From: Sphingobium sp.
Lineage (GTDB): Bacteria > Pseudomonadota > Alphaproteobacteria > Sphingomonadales > Sphingomonadaceae
DNA: 42,276 nt
NCBI GenBank assembly: GCA_017745115.1
Contig: JAGIAA010000021.1
Span: 1 to 42,276, forward strand
Direction: 5' to 3'
Part shown: positions 33,154 to 42,261 of the stretch, in pieces
Layout of the letters: each line of letters starts with the position of its first letter
Position numbering within the stretch: the first letter of the stretch is position 1
The notes under the pieces: generated by a model
The model's input: the letters and a program-made list of their open reading frames with translations, nothing else
Told to the model about the DNA's origin: nothing
Database searches by the model: none
Program-made: the position numbers and the translations under genes

Positions 33154-33656
33154 TGTCCGACACCGTCAACTCGCTTTCCGACCTGCAGACCCTCGGCGAA
33201 GGCGTCGAAGCTGCGGCTCCGGTCGTCACGCAGGCCCCCGCGCCGCTGCGTCAGCAGGAGCTCGACAAGCAGGGCCGCGCTTATGCGACCGGCCGCCGCA
33301 AGGATGCCGTCGCGCGCGTCTGGGTGAAGCCCGGCACCGGCAAGATCACGGTGAACGGCCGCGATCAGGAAATCTATTTCGCGCGTCCGACGCTGCGTCT
33401 CGTCATCAACCAGCCCTTCACGGTCACCGACCGGACCGGCCAGTATGATGTCGTCTGCACCGTCAAGGGCGGCGGCCTCTCGGGCCAGGCCGGCGCGGTC
33501 AAGCACGGTATCTCGCAGGCGCTCAGCAAGTATGAGCCGGCCCTGCGCGGCGCGGTCAAGGCCGAGGGCTTCCTGACCCGCGACAGCCGCACCGTCGAGC
33601 GTAAGAAGTACGGCCGCGCCAAGGCTCGCCGCAGCTTCCAGTTCTCGAAGCGCTAA
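33153..33656 (+). CDS. rpsI: 30S ribosomal protein S9 (RpsI)
   Basis: 167 residues. Conserved core: [53 protein letters not shown] and the C-terminal basic tail ending RRSFQFSKR, which reaches the ribosomal P-site. About 35 N-terminal residues are an acidic, Ala-rich extension seen in alphaproteobacterial S9. TAATG overlap with rplM. A strong terminator follows. Confidence 0.99.
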   Translation: MSDTVNSLSDLQTLGEGVEAAAPVVTQAPAPLRQQELDKQGRAYATGRRKDAVARVWVKPGTGKITVNGRDQEIYFARPTLRLVINQPFTVTDRTGQYDVVCTVKGGGLSGQAGAVKHGISQALSKYEPALRGAVKAEGFLTRDSRTVERKKYGRAKARRSFQFSKR

Positions 33657-33680
33657 GCGCTTCACGCCGAATAATGTGGG

Positions 33681-33716
33681 AGGGGGGCTGCCCGAAGGGG
33701 CGGCCCTCTTTTTTGT
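33681..33716 (+). terminator. Intrinsic terminator of rplM-rpsI
   Basis: A GC-rich stem with a one-base bulge (GGGGCTGCCC against GGGGCGGCCC) and a GAA loop is followed by CTCTTTTTTG. It begins about 25 bases after the rpsI stop. Confidence 0.8.
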
Positions 33717-33813
33717 AGCCTGCGCAGTCAGCCGGAGGCTCGCCATCGACGTAGCTGATTGTTTTTGCGCCGAGTCATGCCTAAAGTTCCCCATATTAAA
33801 AGGGGGGGAGTGC

Positions 33814-35643
33814 ATGGCTTTGAAAGCGGCGGCTGCGGCCGCAATGGCCGGATGTTGCATGATTCTGGCGGGATGCGGCGGCAGCGGTGGCGTCGGGTCG
33901 ACTCCCACGCCTACTCCCACTCCCAGCCCGACTCCAACGCCGACGCCGTCACCCAGCGCCACTCCGACACCGACACCGACGCCCACACCGACGCCCACGC
34001 CCACGCCGACGCCCACGCCGAGCATGGATCTCAACAACCTGACCGCGAGTCAGGATTTCGTGAACGACGCGGTGTTCAACAAGACCCATTATTCCCAGAC
34101 GCTTGTCGGCGCCGTTCAGGATGGCGGTGCGACGACGTTGAAGGTTCATTACGATAGCGCAACACGAACCTACACATTGACTACTGCGGGCTTGAGCGAG
34201 ACTTTCAGCCCCGCCGACCATGTTGGTTCCGATCCGGAGCCGTATCGAGACTTCCGACACGGGACGCCCACGACCGTCAGTTTCTTCAACATCGGTTCGC
34301 CCAGTCTAGGAGGCGGTCGCGCCTACCGATATGTCAATGGTGGCTACTGGCAGCGCAATGTTCTCGCGTCTGACGGTGGGTTCGACATCAATTTCTATCC
34401 CTTTGCGTTTGGACTGCCGACAGCGGCGCCAGACATGCCACGGTCCGGCCAAGCCGGCTACGCCATCGACCTTTTTGGCTTTTATACCGATCGGGGGACG
34501 ACGGCGGGCTCGCGCGTTGTCGCAGGCGACGGGACAATCAACGTGGATTTCGCGCTCGCGCAGCTTCAATTGTCTGGGTCAGCGATCTCGTTCGATCTGG
34601 TAAACGGCACGCTCGACGATCGGCGGACCCCATTTACTGGTCTCGCGACCATTGCGTCGGACGCCAGCTTCTCGGGGACATTTCACTTTTTCTCGACAAA
34701 TCGCTTCGCCGGCCGATTTTACGGTCCCGCTGCAGCCGAACTGGGTGCGGTTTTCTGGTCGGACGGTCAGCCCGATCATTTCGAGGGAACCATCATTGGG
34801 CAGCGAGCCAGTAATGTCACGCCCACAAATTTCCTCTTGACCGAACTCATCGCAGACCAAGAGTTCCGGATGACGCGGATGATGTACGACTATGCAGGTC
34901 GTCTCGCTTACAAGGCCGATGGCAGCTACACCTATATCAATGACATCTCGCAGCGGGAAAAGGCCCCTAGTTTCAAGGCGTCGGACCGCGTCGCTTCCCT
35001 ATCCTCCCCGGATTATACGGTCTATCGCACGAGCTTCGGCGGCGACGATTACCAGCTTCGCCTTGCGACGCCCGGAAACGGCAACAGCCTGATTCAGCTC
35101 CATTATGCCGGTTTCGGCGAATATTCGGTGCTCAATGGCCCTCCAATCAATACAAACGCTCTGCCAGCCAGCGTGTTGGGTAATACGTCCTTCTTCACTT
35201 ATGGGATCACGCCGTCCTTCGGTGTGATCAGCCCTTCGGGAAAGGGTGGCTACTCCGGCATCGTGCTCGGCCGAGCCCGCAATAGCCTCGACAGTTGGTC
35301 CATATCGGGCACGAGCAATTTCCTGCTAAATTTCCAGACAGGTGCGCTCGACGCGACATTGAAAATGTCCGGATCTTCCCTGAACGGGGGTGCAGCACTC
35401 GTCATCCCCGATGTGGCGCTTAAAGACGGATTCGTGAATTTCCAAACGGGTGAACTGCGTGCTTCAATTGCACCGGTGAGCCCTGTTCCTGGTTATGGCG
35501 GCCTCGGCCTCTTTGGCGGACAGCTTTACGGACCGACCGGAGAAGAGCTGGGCGGTGTCGCCACTTTCACCCTCTACAACTCCGGCGGCATAACGGGCGA
35601 GACAGGTGTTTCCGTCATGGCCCTCGCAAAGCGCGAACCATAA
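33814..35643 (+). CDS. TbpB-like surface lipoprotein with Thr-Pro repeat linker
   Basis: 609 residues. Lipoprotein signal with lipobox LAGC (Cys21), then a Thr-Pro repeat linker (residues 30-69), then two beta-rich lobes. Each lobe ends with the transferrin-binding-protein-B barrel motif: [19 protein letters not shown] in the middle and [15 protein letters not shown] near the end. Such proteins bind host or environmental ligands at the cell surface; in sphingomonads they are common and their ligands are unknown. The partner TonB receptor or Slam exporter is not adjacent. Base composition is lower: 29 of 60 G+C at 35101-35160 against 42 of 60 in an imuB block (23041-23100), suggesting separate ancestry or relaxed selection. 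GGGGGGAG precedes the ATG. Confidence 0.8.
   Translation: MALKAAAAAAMAGCCMILAGCGGSGGVGSTPTPTPTPSPTPTPTPSPSATPTPTPTPTPTPTPTPTPTPSMDLNNLTASQDFVNDAVFNKTHYSQTLVGAVQDGGATTLKVHYDSATRTYTLTTAGLSETFSPADHVGSDPEPYRDFRHGTPTTVSFFNIGSPSLGGGRAYRYVNGGYWQRNVLASDGGFDINFYPFAFGLPTAAPDMPRSGQAGYAIDLFGFYTDRGTTAGSRVVAGDGTINVDFALAQLQLSGSAISFDLVNGTLDDRRTPFTGLATIASDASFSGTFHFFSTNRFAGRFYGPAAAELGAVFWSDGQPDHFEGTIIGQRASNVTPTNFLLTELIADQEFRMTRMMYDYAGRLAYKADGSYTYINDISQREKAPSFKASDRVASLSSPDYTVYRTSFGGDDYQLRLATPGNGNSLIQLHYAGFGEYSVLNGPPINTNALPASVLGNTSFFTYGITPSFGVISPSGKGGYSGIVLGRARNSLDSWSISGTSNFLLNFQTGALDATLKMSGSSLNGGAALVIPDVALKDGFVNFQTGELRASIAPVSPVPGYGGLGLFGGQLYGPTGEELGGVATFTLYNSGGITGETGVSVMALAKREP
33901..34020 (+). repeat. Thr-Pro coding microsatellite
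   Basis: 120 bases of near-tandem ACN-CCN codons (40 residues, with a few Ser and one Ala). The purest part, 33961-34020, is made of CCGACG, CCCACG and CCGACA hexamers. It encodes a stiff linker between the lipid anchor and the barrel lobes and is prone to slip by six-base units without losing the frame. Confidence 0.85.
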
Positions 35644-35695
35644 GGCTCTTCGCCCTATATTGCCCACATCCCGAGGCGATGCTAACCGCTCCTTC

Positions 35696-35926
35696 ATGCA
35701 AGCACCGCCCGAGATCATCCGCGTTCATGCCCGCCGAGTCGTCTGCGACGGTTCCGGGCACGGCATTCCCGCCGCCCTTGGCCATCCGCGCGTCTTCCTC
35801 GAGATCGACGAGCATGACTATGTCGATTGCGGCTATTGCGATCGTCGCTTCGTGCTCGAAGGCAGCGCGGCGGACACGCCGGACCTGAAGAACAAGCCCG
35901 ACATTTCCTCCGGCGCCAGCCTCTAG
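35696..35926 (+). CDS. Zinc-finger (zf-CHCC) protein, NDUFS6-like
   Basis: 76 residues. The C-H-C-C zinc pattern is visible: VVCDG, then the DEHDYV His, then VDCGYCDRRF. The family includes the mitochondrial complex I subunit NDUFS6 and small alphaproteobacterial proteins of the same type, so a role in complex I assembly is possible but not shown. Length fits. The first residues are MQAPPEIIRV; the ribosome site is weak. It lies about 50 bases after the TbpB-like gene and 120 before the fructokinase gene. Confidence 0.88.
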   Translation: MQAPPEIIRVHARRVVCDGSGHGIPAALGHPRVFLEIDEHDYVDCGYCDRRFVLEGSAADTPDLKNKPDISSGASL

Positions 35927-36045
35927 GCGCCGATCTTCAGTCCAGCCAGGCTTTGCGCCGGCCCGGATCACCGGCTCCAGACGCGTGCGCGCTTCGAGCA
36001 GGTTCATGTCGTGGACTGTCGCTGGCGGGGCGCTAGAATGAGGGC

Positions 36046-36948
36046 ATGACAGACATTCGGCTGGGCATCGATTTCGGCGGCACCAAGATCGAGATCGCAG
36101 CGCTCGATCCCGGTGGCGCCATCCTGCTGCGCGAGCGGATCGCCAATCCCGGCGCCTATGAGGGGGCAGTGCTGGCGGTCAAGGCGCTGGTCGAAGCGGC
36201 CGAAGGCGCGATCGGTGGCGAACAAGGCACGGTGGGGCTCGGCGTGCCGGGCTCGCCCAGTCCGCGCACCGGGCTCATCCGCAACGCCAATTCGACCTGG
36301 CTGAATGGCCGCCCCTTCAAGAACGATCTGGAGACGGCGCTCGGCAGGCCGGTGCGCATGGCCAACGATGCCAACTGCCTCGCCCTGTCCGAGGCGCTGG
36401 ATGGCGCCGCCGCGGGCAAAGAAAGCGTCTTCGCGGTCATCCTCGGCACCGGCTGCGGCGGCGGTCTGGTCATCGACGGGCGGCTCGTGGAGGGCGCGGG
36501 CGGGATTGCCGCCGAACTGGGCCATACGCCCCTGCCCTGGCTGAAGCCCGACGAATATCCCGGGCCGACCTGCTGGTGCGGACTCCAAGGCTGTCTCGAG
36601 ACCTGGATTTCGGGAAGCGGTTTCCAGCGCGATTTCGAGGCCCGCACCGGCCAGGCGCTTTCCGCCCAGCAGATCGTCGAGGCTTCCCGGGCCGGGGACG
36701 CCGCTGCACGAGCCGCACTCGATGCCTATACCGACCGACTGGGCCGCGCGCTCGCCGTCGTCGCGAATATCGTCGACCCGGCCTGTTTCGTGCTCGGCGG
36801 CGGCATGTCCAACGTCGAGGACATCTATGCGCCATTGCCCGCCATCATAGGCCGCTACGCCTTTTCGGACGGCTGGGAAGGCGAGATCCTGCAGGCGCGA
36901 TGGGGCGACAGCTCCGGCGTGCGGGGCGCCGCGATGCTGTGGGACTAA
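36046..36948 (+). CDS. mak: ROK-family fructokinase (Mak type)
   Basis: 300 residues. Phosphorylates fructose (and weakly mannose) with ATP. Agreement with E. coli Mak runs along the whole length: GIDFGGTKIEIAALDPGG (phosphate loop), GTVGLGVPGSPSPRTGLI, NANSTWLNGRPF, NDANCLALSEALDGAAAG with the catalytic Asp, VILGTGCGGG, the His and three Cys of the ROK zinc site (ELGHTPLPW, CWCGLQGC), and the final WGDSSGVRGAAMLW. No sugar transporter gene adjoins it. A bidirectional terminator lies about 140 bases downstream. Confidence 0.92.
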   Translation: MTDIRLGIDFGGTKIEIAALDPGGAILLRERIANPGAYEGAVLAVKALVEAAEGAIGGEQGTVGLGVPGSPSPRTGLIRNANSTWLNGRPFKNDLETALGRPVRMANDANCLALSEALDGAAAGKESVFAVILGTGCGGGLVIDGRLVEGAGGIAAELGHTPLPWLKPDEYPGPTCWCGLQGCLETWISGSGFQRDFEARTGQALSAQQIVEASRAGDAAARAALDAYTDRLGRALAVVANIVDPACFVLGGGMSNVEDIYAPLPAIIGRYAFSDGWEGEILQARWGDSSGVRGAAMLWD

Positions 36949-37085
36949 AGCCCGCCGTCAGATGCACCCGTCGCAGGCACCCAGCGCGAGCCGTGGGGGC
37001 TCTTGGCCTTAGCCAGCCGGGCCGGTTGGCAAGGAGCCATTGACGGTCGTCGGGATCGGACCCCGAAGACCGCAGACACGAAAAG

Positions 37086-37109
37086 CGGCGCCGGAATGCC
37101 CCGGCGCCG
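37086..37109. terminator. Bidirectional terminator between mak and rpsT
   Basis: Perfect 9-base stem CGGCGCCGG / CCGGCGCCG around AATGCC. On the minus strand CTTTTCG follows, on the plus strand TCTTTCTC. It serves both the convergent genes. Confidence 0.8.
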
Positions 37110-37140
37110 TCTTTCTCCCCGGCTTCAACCGGAATTCAGC

Positions 37141-37401
37141 TTAAAGCGCAGCGACGGCCTTGGTCAGGCGGCTGAACTTGCGCGATGCGGTGTTCTTGTG
37201 CAGCACGCCGCGCGCCACGCCGCGAGCGAGCTCGGGCTGCGCAGCCGTGAGGGCAACCTGCGCGGCCGCCTTGTCGCCCGAAGCCAGGGCCGACTCGACC
37301 TTCTTGACGAGGGTACGGATGCGGCTCACGCGGCTGCCGTTGATCTCGGCGCGGCGCTGGTTGCGACGGATGCGCTTCTTAGCCTGAGGCGTATTTGCCA
37401 T
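37141..37401 (-). CDS. rpsT: 30S ribosomal protein S20 (RpsT)
   Basis: 86 residues, the usual length. Conserved N-terminus [19 protein letters not shown], then helices rich in Lys/Arg, and [19 protein letters not shown] at the end. GAGGAC precedes the ATG. It stands alone on the minus strand with a strong terminator, as is common for this gene. Confidence 0.99.
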   Translation of the reverse strand: MANTPQAKKRIRRNQRRAEINGSRVSRIRTLVKKVESALASGDKAAAQVALTAAQPELARGVARGVLHKNTASRKFSRLTKAVAAL

Positions 37402-37619
37402 TTAAAGTCCTCAAATCGTAAAATCTGTTGCACGGAACGCGGCGCGACTCTGCAAGCCTGCGTAGCCAAGCCCCGCGCGAAGGCCGGGCCATTAGCTGCC
37501 AAAGACCGAATCGTCAACCCGCAGAGTCCGGCATTTCCGCTGAAATTGCCATATGTGCATGAAGAAGGGGAGCAAGCCCTGCGGCCGCTCCCCTTCGCCC
37601 CACGATATGGTGCCTGGGA

Positions 37620-38153
37620 TCAGGCGAAGCTGACCTTGGTGGCGCGGCGGCGCATCGACGCGCCGACAATGCCGAGGCCGCCGATCATCAGCGCCCAGCT
37701 GCCCGGCTCGGGCACGTTCGAGACGCTGCCGGCGAGCGTGAAGGTCTCGTCGTAGAAATTGTGGAAAGCCTGGCCGACTCCGCTGGTGGACTTGATCGTG
37801 ATCGCCGTCACGGTCCCACCCGTGAAGTTGATCGTGCCGAGGCCGCTCAGAAAGAAGGAGTCGACGTTGCCGCCCGAGGGGCTGAGCGAATAGATCGTCT
37901 GCGACACGCCGTCGACGACCGCACTGATCGTGAAGCCGGCGCCACTGCCATGATTGTGGAAATAGCCGCTGCCCCCGAAGGTGATATTGCTGGCGGCGAT
38001 GCCTGCAAAGGTTTGCGTCGCATTGTCGAAGTCGCTGCTCGATCCGGTATCGGTCGACTGCGGCGCCCAGACGATCGGCGCGGCCTGCACCGATGCCGAG
38101 GAAATCCAGAGCGCGCCGACCGATGCGGCGGCCAGCAAACGTGTGATGTTCAT
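37620..38153 (-). CDS. PEP-CTERM sorting-signal protein
   Basis: 177 residues. Signal peptide (cleavage near VQAAP), a Gly/Ser/Thr-rich beta-type body without Cys, and a C-terminal PEP-CTERM signal: PEP at residues 148-150, a hydrophobic helix (GSWALMIGGLGIVGASM) and a basic end (RRR). Such proteins are cut by an exosortase and placed in the envelope or exopolysaccharide. No exosortase gene is in the window. GGGAGG precedes the ATG at 38153, and an inverted repeat lies 26-55 bases upstream. Specific function unknown. Confidence 0.88.
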   Translation of the reverse strand: MNITRLLAAASVGALWISSASVQAAPIVWAPQSTDTGSSSDFDNATQTFAGIAASNITFGGSGYFHNHGSGAGFTISAVVDGVSQTIYSLSPSGGNVDSFFLSGLGTINFTGGTVTAITIKSTSGVGQAFHNFYDETFTLAGSVSNVPEPGSWALMIGGLGIVGASMRRRATKVSFA

Positions 38154-38179
38154 GTTGAAACTTACCTCCCACTTTATCT

Positions 38180-38208
38180 CTGCAAAATCCAAGATGCAGA
38201 TTTTGCAG
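38180..38208. promoter_or_regulatory. Perfect inverted repeat upstream of the PEP-CTERM gene
   Basis: CTGCAAAATC and GATTTTGCAG are perfect 10-base arms around a 9-base centre (CAAGATGCA). It lies 26-55 bases before the start codon. It could be an operator over the promoter or a leader hairpin. No GG-N10-GC sigma-54 spacing is present. Confidence 0.5.
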
Positions 38209-38318
38209 GCGGGAGAATTGGCTGGTTACCAAGACGTTAAGCAACAAGAAGCCGCTTAACATTTGTGAATCGGCGGTCGCCGTACCAGGATGGCACGGTC
38301 GCCCGCCTGACCGGAATG

Positions 38319-39452
38319 TCAGCCGAAGACCTTGTCGAAGGCGGTCTGCAGGCGTGCCAGGCTGGCGTCGACGTCCTTGAGCTTGTCGAGCCCGAACAGG
38401 CCGAGGCGGAAGCTTTTATAGTCCGGACCCTCGTCGACCATCAGCGGCACGCCGGCGGCGATCTGATAGCCCAGGGCGAGGAACTTCTTGCCGGCCTGGA
38501 TCTCGGGATCGGCGGTGAAGGACACGACCACGCCCGGCGCGCCGAAGCCCTCGGCCGCGACCGACTTGATGCCACGCTCGGCGAGCATCTTGCGCACGGC
38601 ATTGCCCTGTTCCCATTGCGCGGCGGCGAGGCGCTCGAAGCCGAGGGCCTTGGTCTCCAGCATGGCGGCATGGAAGGTGCGGAGCGCATCGGTCGGCATG
38701 GTCGCGTGATAGGCATGGCCGCCGTTCAGATAGGCTTCCATGATCGTATTCCACTTGGCGAGGTCGCAGGCGAAGCTGGTCGACTTGGTCGCGCGGCACT
38801 TTTCGAGCGCCGTCTCGTTCATCATGACGAGCCCTGCGCAGGGCGGTGCCGACCAGCCCTTCTGCGGGGCGGAGATCAGCACGTCGACGCCGCTCTTCTC
38901 CATGTCGACCCAGACGCAGCCCGAGGCGATGCAATCGAGCACGAACAGTCCGCCGACTTCATGCGTCGCGTCGGCGACGGCGCGAATATAGTCGTCGGGC
39001 AGGATCATGCCAGACGCGGTCTCGACATGCGGCGCGAACACGAAGGCCGGCTTCTCGGCGTGGATGGTAGCGACTACCTCCGCGACGGCTGCGGGCGCAA
39101 AGGGCGCATCGTCGCCGCCATTGCCGGTGCGGTGCGCCTTCATCACGATCTCGGCGCTCGGGATCGACCCGGCCTCGAAGATCTGCGTCCAGCGATAGGA
39201 GAAGAAGCCGTTTCGGATGACCAGCACTTTCTGATCCGTCGCAAACTGCCGCGCCACGGCTTCCATGGCATAGGTGCCTCCGCCCGGCACCACGACGGCG
39301 CGCTCGGCGTGATAGACCTCGCAAAGAGTCGAATGGATGTCGCGCATCACCTGCTGAAAGGCGAGGCTCATATGGTTGAGCGAACGGTCGGTGAAGACCA
39401 CCGAATATTCGAGCAGACCGTCGGGATCGATATCGGGGCGCAAGCCGGGCAT
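38319..39452 (-). CDS. Class V aminotransferase (serine-/alanine-glyoxylate type)
   Basis: 377 residues, PLP-dependent. PLP lysine K198 in SAPQKGWSAPP; other family sites are PGGGTYAMEAVARQ (phosphate binding), HVETASGMI and LDCIASGCVWVDM (Asp contacting the pyridine ring). It aligns best with the branch holding serine-glyoxylate, alanine-glyoxylate and 2-aminoethylphosphonate-related enzymes, but its donor and acceptor cannot be told. The start follows GGAG and agrees with the family. It is 83 bases after the yffB-like stop on the same strand, so it may share its transcript. Confidence 0.9.
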   Translation of the reverse strand: MPGLRPDIDPDGLLEYSVVFTDRSLNHMSLAFQQVMRDIHSTLCEVYHAERAVVVPGGGTYAMEAVARQFATDQKVLVIRNGFFSYRWTQIFEAGSIPSAEIVMKAHRTGNGGDDAPFAPAAVAEVVATIHAEKPAFVFAPHVETASGMILPDDYIRAVADATHEVGGLFVLDCIASGCVWVDMEKSGVDVLISAPQKGWSAPPCAGLVMMNETALEKCRATKSTSFACDLAKWNTIMEAYLNGGHAYHATMPTDALRTFHAAMLETKALGFERLAAAQWEQGNAVRKMLAERGIKSVAAEGFGAPGVVVSFTADPEIQAGKKFLALGYQIAAGVPLMVDEGPDYKSFRLGLFGLDKLKDVDASLARLQTAFDKVFG

Positions 39453-39535
39453 GGGGGCTCTCCTTCGTTACGAAGGTCCGTTCTCACCAATGGGTTGGGG
39501 TGTCAAACCATTCCCCCCAAAATGACGGAGGGTGG

Positions 39536-39883
39536 TCAGCCGAGTTTCGCTTCCCACTGATCGGGCTTGAAACCAACCAGCGGCGTGCCCTTACCCGTCA
39601 CCACCGGTCGCTTGATCACCGAGGGATTGGCAACCATCAGCGCGATCGCCTTCGCCGCGTCGATATCGGCCTTGTCGGCGTCGGGCAGTTTCTTGAAGGT
39701 GGTGCCGGCCTTGTTGAGCAGCGGCTCCCAACCGGTCTCCTTCACCCAGCCTTCCAGCTCGGCCTTGGTCGGCGGGGTCTTCTTATAGTCGCGAAAGTCA
39801 TAGGCGGTGCCGCGGCCCTCCAGCCAGGTCCGCGCCTTCTTGACCGTGTCGCAATTGGGGATGCCGTGCAGGGTGAGAGTCAT
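39536..39883 (-). CDS. yffB: ArsC/Spx-type reductase family protein (YffB-like)
   Basis: 115 residues with a thioredoxin-like fold. Agreement with E. coli YffB: LHGIPNCDTVKKARTWLE with the single active-site Cys, WEPLLNKAGTTFKKLPD, and VIKRPVVTGKGTPLVGF near the end. These proteins look like glutathione-dependent thiol reductases but their substrate is unknown; arsenate reduction is not expected without the other ArsC residues. The ATG at 39883 overlaps the stop of the GFA gene (ATGA), which decides the start over a nearby ATG at 39892. Confidence 0.92.
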   Translation of the reverse strand: MTLTLHGIPNCDTVKKARTWLEGRGTAYDFRDYKKTPPTKAELEGWVKETGWEPLLNKAGTTFKKLPDADKADIDAAKAIALMVANPSVIKRPVVTGKGTPLVGFKPDQWEAKLG

Positions 39884-40365
39884 AGGGGCCATGTGTCCGT
39901 ATCGTGATCGGGATGCTGGTGATTGCTGGCCGCGATCAGCGGGGCTTCCTCGGCCATGTCGTCTTCGGTCGCGCCGCTGTCGGGCAGGTGGAGCAAGCCG
40001 TCCATGAACGCATAGCGCCCCTCCATGCCGACCTGCACATGCGGCGGCGCGACGGACGGATCGTCGAGCGAGCCGATGGTGAGGCCGGTGCGGGTACCGC
40101 CGACGCTGCGGTAGAAGAGCGGTGTGCCGCACGCCGCGCAGAAGCCACGCTCGGCGAGATCGGACGAGGCGAAGGTCGCGGGCGCGCCGCGCGTCCAGAC
40201 GAGTTCGTCATTGGGTGCGCCGACCAGGGCCGCGAAGACATTCCCCACCGCCTTCTGGCACATGCGGCAGTGGCAGATATGGGCATTGTCCATGAGCGCC
40301 GAGGAACGGTAGCGCACGGCGCCGCACTGGCAGCCGCCGGTCACCGTCATCGGAATCCGCTTCAC
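39880..40365 (-). CDS. GFA family zinc-binding protein
   Basis: 161 residues from a GTG that overlaps the stop of the Rrf2 gene (GTGA); an ATG 15 bases on is the alternative. Zinc cysteines: GGCQCGAVRY, HICHCRMCQKAVG and RGFCAACGTPLFYR, the full GFA pattern. A His/Asp-rich tail (NHQHPDHDTDTW) is unusual and could bind metal. Middle gene of a coupled Rrf2-GFA-yffB operon. Glutathione-linked chemistry is a family expectation, not proven. Confidence 0.9.
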   Translation of the reverse strand: MKRIPMTVTGGCQCGAVRYRSSALMDNAHICHCRMCQKAVGNVFAALVGAPNDELVWTRGAPATFASSDLAERGFCAACGTPLFYRSVGGTRTGLTIGSLDDPSVAPPHVQVGMEGRYAFMDGLLHLPDSGATEDDMAEEAPLIAASNHQHPDHDTDTWPL

Positions 40366-40796
40366 GGCCGCCGATCTTCTTCGGGGAGCTCGAAGCGGTC
40401 GGCGAGGGTGAGCTTGTCGAGCACCGCCGCCGTCTCGTCGCGCACCCGGATCATGATGCGCCGCAGCTCGCATTCTTCCTCGGGCAGGCAGTTCTTGCAG
40501 GTCTCGTGCGCATAGCGGCTGGCGCAGGGCACCAGGGCGAGTGCGCCATCGGTCATGCGCAATATGTCGCCATAGCGGATGTCGATCGGCGGCAGCGCAA
40601 GCCAGTAGCCGCCGTCGCGTCCGCGCATGGTCGCGACGATGCCGGCGCGCGACAGCTCGGAGAGAATGACGGTCAGGAACTTGGCGGGAATATTCTGCGC
40701 GGTCGCGATTTCGCTGAGCTGGATCGGCCCCTCGCCATAATGGCGCGCCAGGTGCTGGAGCGCGCGGATCGAGTAGCGAGTGCGTTGCGAAAGCAT
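40362..40796 (-). CDS. Rrf2-family regulator with a cysteine cluster
   Basis: 144 residues from ATG at 40796 (GTG at 40805 is possible). Winged-helix N-terminus: MLSQRTRYSIRALQHLARHY, then LSEIATAQNIPAKFLTVILS and a wing with GRDGGYWLALP. Cysteines 91, 100, 103 and 109 (CASRYAHETCKNCLPEEEC) lie where IscR, NsrR and RirA bind an iron-sulfur cluster, so it probably senses iron, redox or nitric oxide. Its gene is first of a coupled operon with GFA and yffB-like genes, which it may control. The spacing (8, 2 and 5 residues) differs from the IscR pattern. Confidence 0.9.
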   Translation of the reverse strand: MLSQRTRYSIRALQHLARHYGEGPIQLSEIATAQNIPAKFLTVILSELSRAGIVATMRGRDGGYWLALPPIDIRYGDILRMTDGALALVPCASRYAHETCKNCLPEEECELRRIMIRVRDETAAVLDKLTLADRFELPEEDRRP

Positions 40797-40851
40797 GCCA
40801 ACCACATTGGCAGAGAATGTGGCGGGCGCAAGGCAGAAGGCAACATCTGCA

Positions 40852-40873
40852 CCCCTCCCTTGAAGGGGAGGGG
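40852..40873. terminator. Hairpin after the DAHP synthase gene
   Basis: CCCCTCCC and GGGAGGGG pair over eight bases around a TTGAAG loop, 15 bases after the aroG stop. No T-run follows on the minus strand, so termination may be weak; similar hairpins are dispersed in sphingomonads. Confidence 0.45.
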
Positions 40874-40887
40874 CTAGAGAAAGGTGA

Positions 40888-42261
40888 TCAGGCTGCGGCC
40901 TTGCGGCGCTCGGCCAGTTCCTCGCTCACCATCTCGGCGAGCAGGAACGCCAGCTCGATGCTCTGCGCCGCGTTGAGGCGCGGATCGCAATGCGTGTGAT
41001 AGCGGTCGGCCAGGCTCTGCTCTGTCACATCGACCGCGCCGCCCGTGCATTCCGTCACATTCTGTCCGGTCAGCTCGGCATGGATGCCGCCGCCGAAGCT
41101 GCCCTCGGCGCGGTGCACGGCGAAGAAGCCGCGGACCTCGGCGAGAATGCGCTCGAACGGCCGCGTCTTGTAGCCGTTGGGGGCGGTGATGACGTTGCCG
41201 TGCATCGGGTCGCAGGACCAGACGACCGGATGACCCTCGCGCATGACCGCGCGAACGAGCGGCGGCAGGCCGGACTCGATCTTGTCATGGCCGTAGCGCG
41301 TGATGAGCGTGATGCGGCCCGCCTCGCGCGCCGGGTTGAGCTCGTCGAGCAGGCGCAGCAGCACGTCCGGCTCGAGGCTGGGCCCGACCTTCATGCCCAC
41401 CGGATTGCCGATGCCGCGCATATATTCGACATGCGCCGAGCCGGCGAAGCGGGTGCGGTCGCCGATCCACAGCATATGCGCGCTGGTGTCGTACCAGTCG
41501 CCGGTCAGCGAATCCTGGCGAGTCAGCGCCTGCTCATAAGGGAGCAGCAGCGCCTCGTGGCTCGTGTAGAAAGCGGTGGCCTTCAATTGCGGCACGGTAT
41601 CGGCGTCGATCCCGCAGGCTTTCATGAAGTCGAGCGCCTCGCCGATGCGGTCGGCCATCTCGCTGAACTTCCGGGCCCAGGGACTGCGGCCCATGAAATC
41701 GAGCGTCCAGGCATGGACCTGGTGCAGGTTCGCATAGCCGCCGGCCGAGAAGGCGCGCAGCAGGTTCAGCGTGGCGGCCGACTGGTTGTAGGCGCGCACC
41801 ATGCGCTGCGGATCGGGGATGCGCGATTCCGGGCTGAAGTCGATGTCGTTGATGATGTCGCCGCGATAGCTCGGCAGTTCGACATCCTTGATGACTTCGG
41901 TCGGCTTGGAGCGCGGCTTGGCGAACTGGCCGGCCATGCGGCCGACCTTCACGATCGGCAGCTTGCTGGCATAGGTCAGCACGACCGCCATCTGCAGCAG
42001 CACGCGGAACGTGTCGCGGATGTTGTTCGGATGGAACTCGGCAAAGGATTCGGCGCAGTCGCCACCCTGGAGGAGGAAGGCTTCGCCGGCCGCGACCTTG
42101 GCCAGGTCGGCCTTGAGCGCGCGCGCTTCGCCTGCAAAAACGAGCGGAGGATAGGTGCCAAGCTGCGCCTCGGCCGCCGCGAGTGCCGCTGCGTCCGTAT
42201 ATTCGGGCATCTGCCGCCCTTCATGATCCCGCCAGCTTGCTGGCGTCCAGTTCGCCGCCAT
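40888..42261 (-). CDS. aroG: Class II 3-deoxy-7-phosphoheptulonate (DAHP) synthase
   Basis: 457 residues. First step of the shikimate pathway: phosphoenolpyruvate plus erythrose 4-phosphate to DAHP, metal-dependent. It is the plant/Mycobacterium type II form. Metal ligands: C69 ([11 protein letters not shown]), His in DPMHGN, Glu in [10 protein letters not shown] and Asp in [10 protein letters not shown]. Substrate-binding landmarks: [12 protein letters not shown] and the NPVGMKVGP loop. GAGGAG precedes the ATG at 42261. No other aro gene is in the window. It ends in a hairpin. Confidence 0.97.
   Translation of the reverse strand: MAANWTPASWRDHEGRQMPEYTDAAALAAAEAQLGTYPPLVFAGEARALKADLAKVAAGEAFLLQGGDCAESFAEFHPNNIRDTFRVLLQMAVVLTYASKLPIVKVGRMAGQFAKPRSKPTEVIKDVELPSYRGDIINDIDFSPESRIPDPQRMVRAYNQSAATLNLLRAFSAGGYANLHQVHAWTLDFMGRSPWARKFSEMADRIGEALDFMKACGIDADTVPQLKATAFYTSHEALLLPYEQALTRQDSLTGDWYDTSAHMLWIGDRTRFAGSAHVEYMRGIGNPVGMKVGPSLEPDVLLRLLDELNPAREAGRITLITRYGHDKIESGLPPLVRAVMREGHPVVWSCDPMHGNVITAPNGYKTRPFERILAEVRGFFAVHRAEGSFGGGIHAELTGQNVTECTGGAVDVTEQSLADRYHTHCDPRLNAAQSIELAFLLAEMVSEELAERRKAAA

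Noticed and set aside
33150..34037. A minus-strand open frame beginning with a long Gly-Val repeat.
   Set aside because: It is the reverse reading of the Thr-Pro repeat and of rpsI; nothing else supports it.
38180..38208. Sigma-54 promoter for the PEP-CTERM gene.
   Set aside because: No GG-N10-GC pair with the required spacing on the coding strand.
39536..39883. True arsenate reductase (ArsC).
   Set aside because: The full length agrees with YffB rather than with ArsC, and no other ars gene is near.
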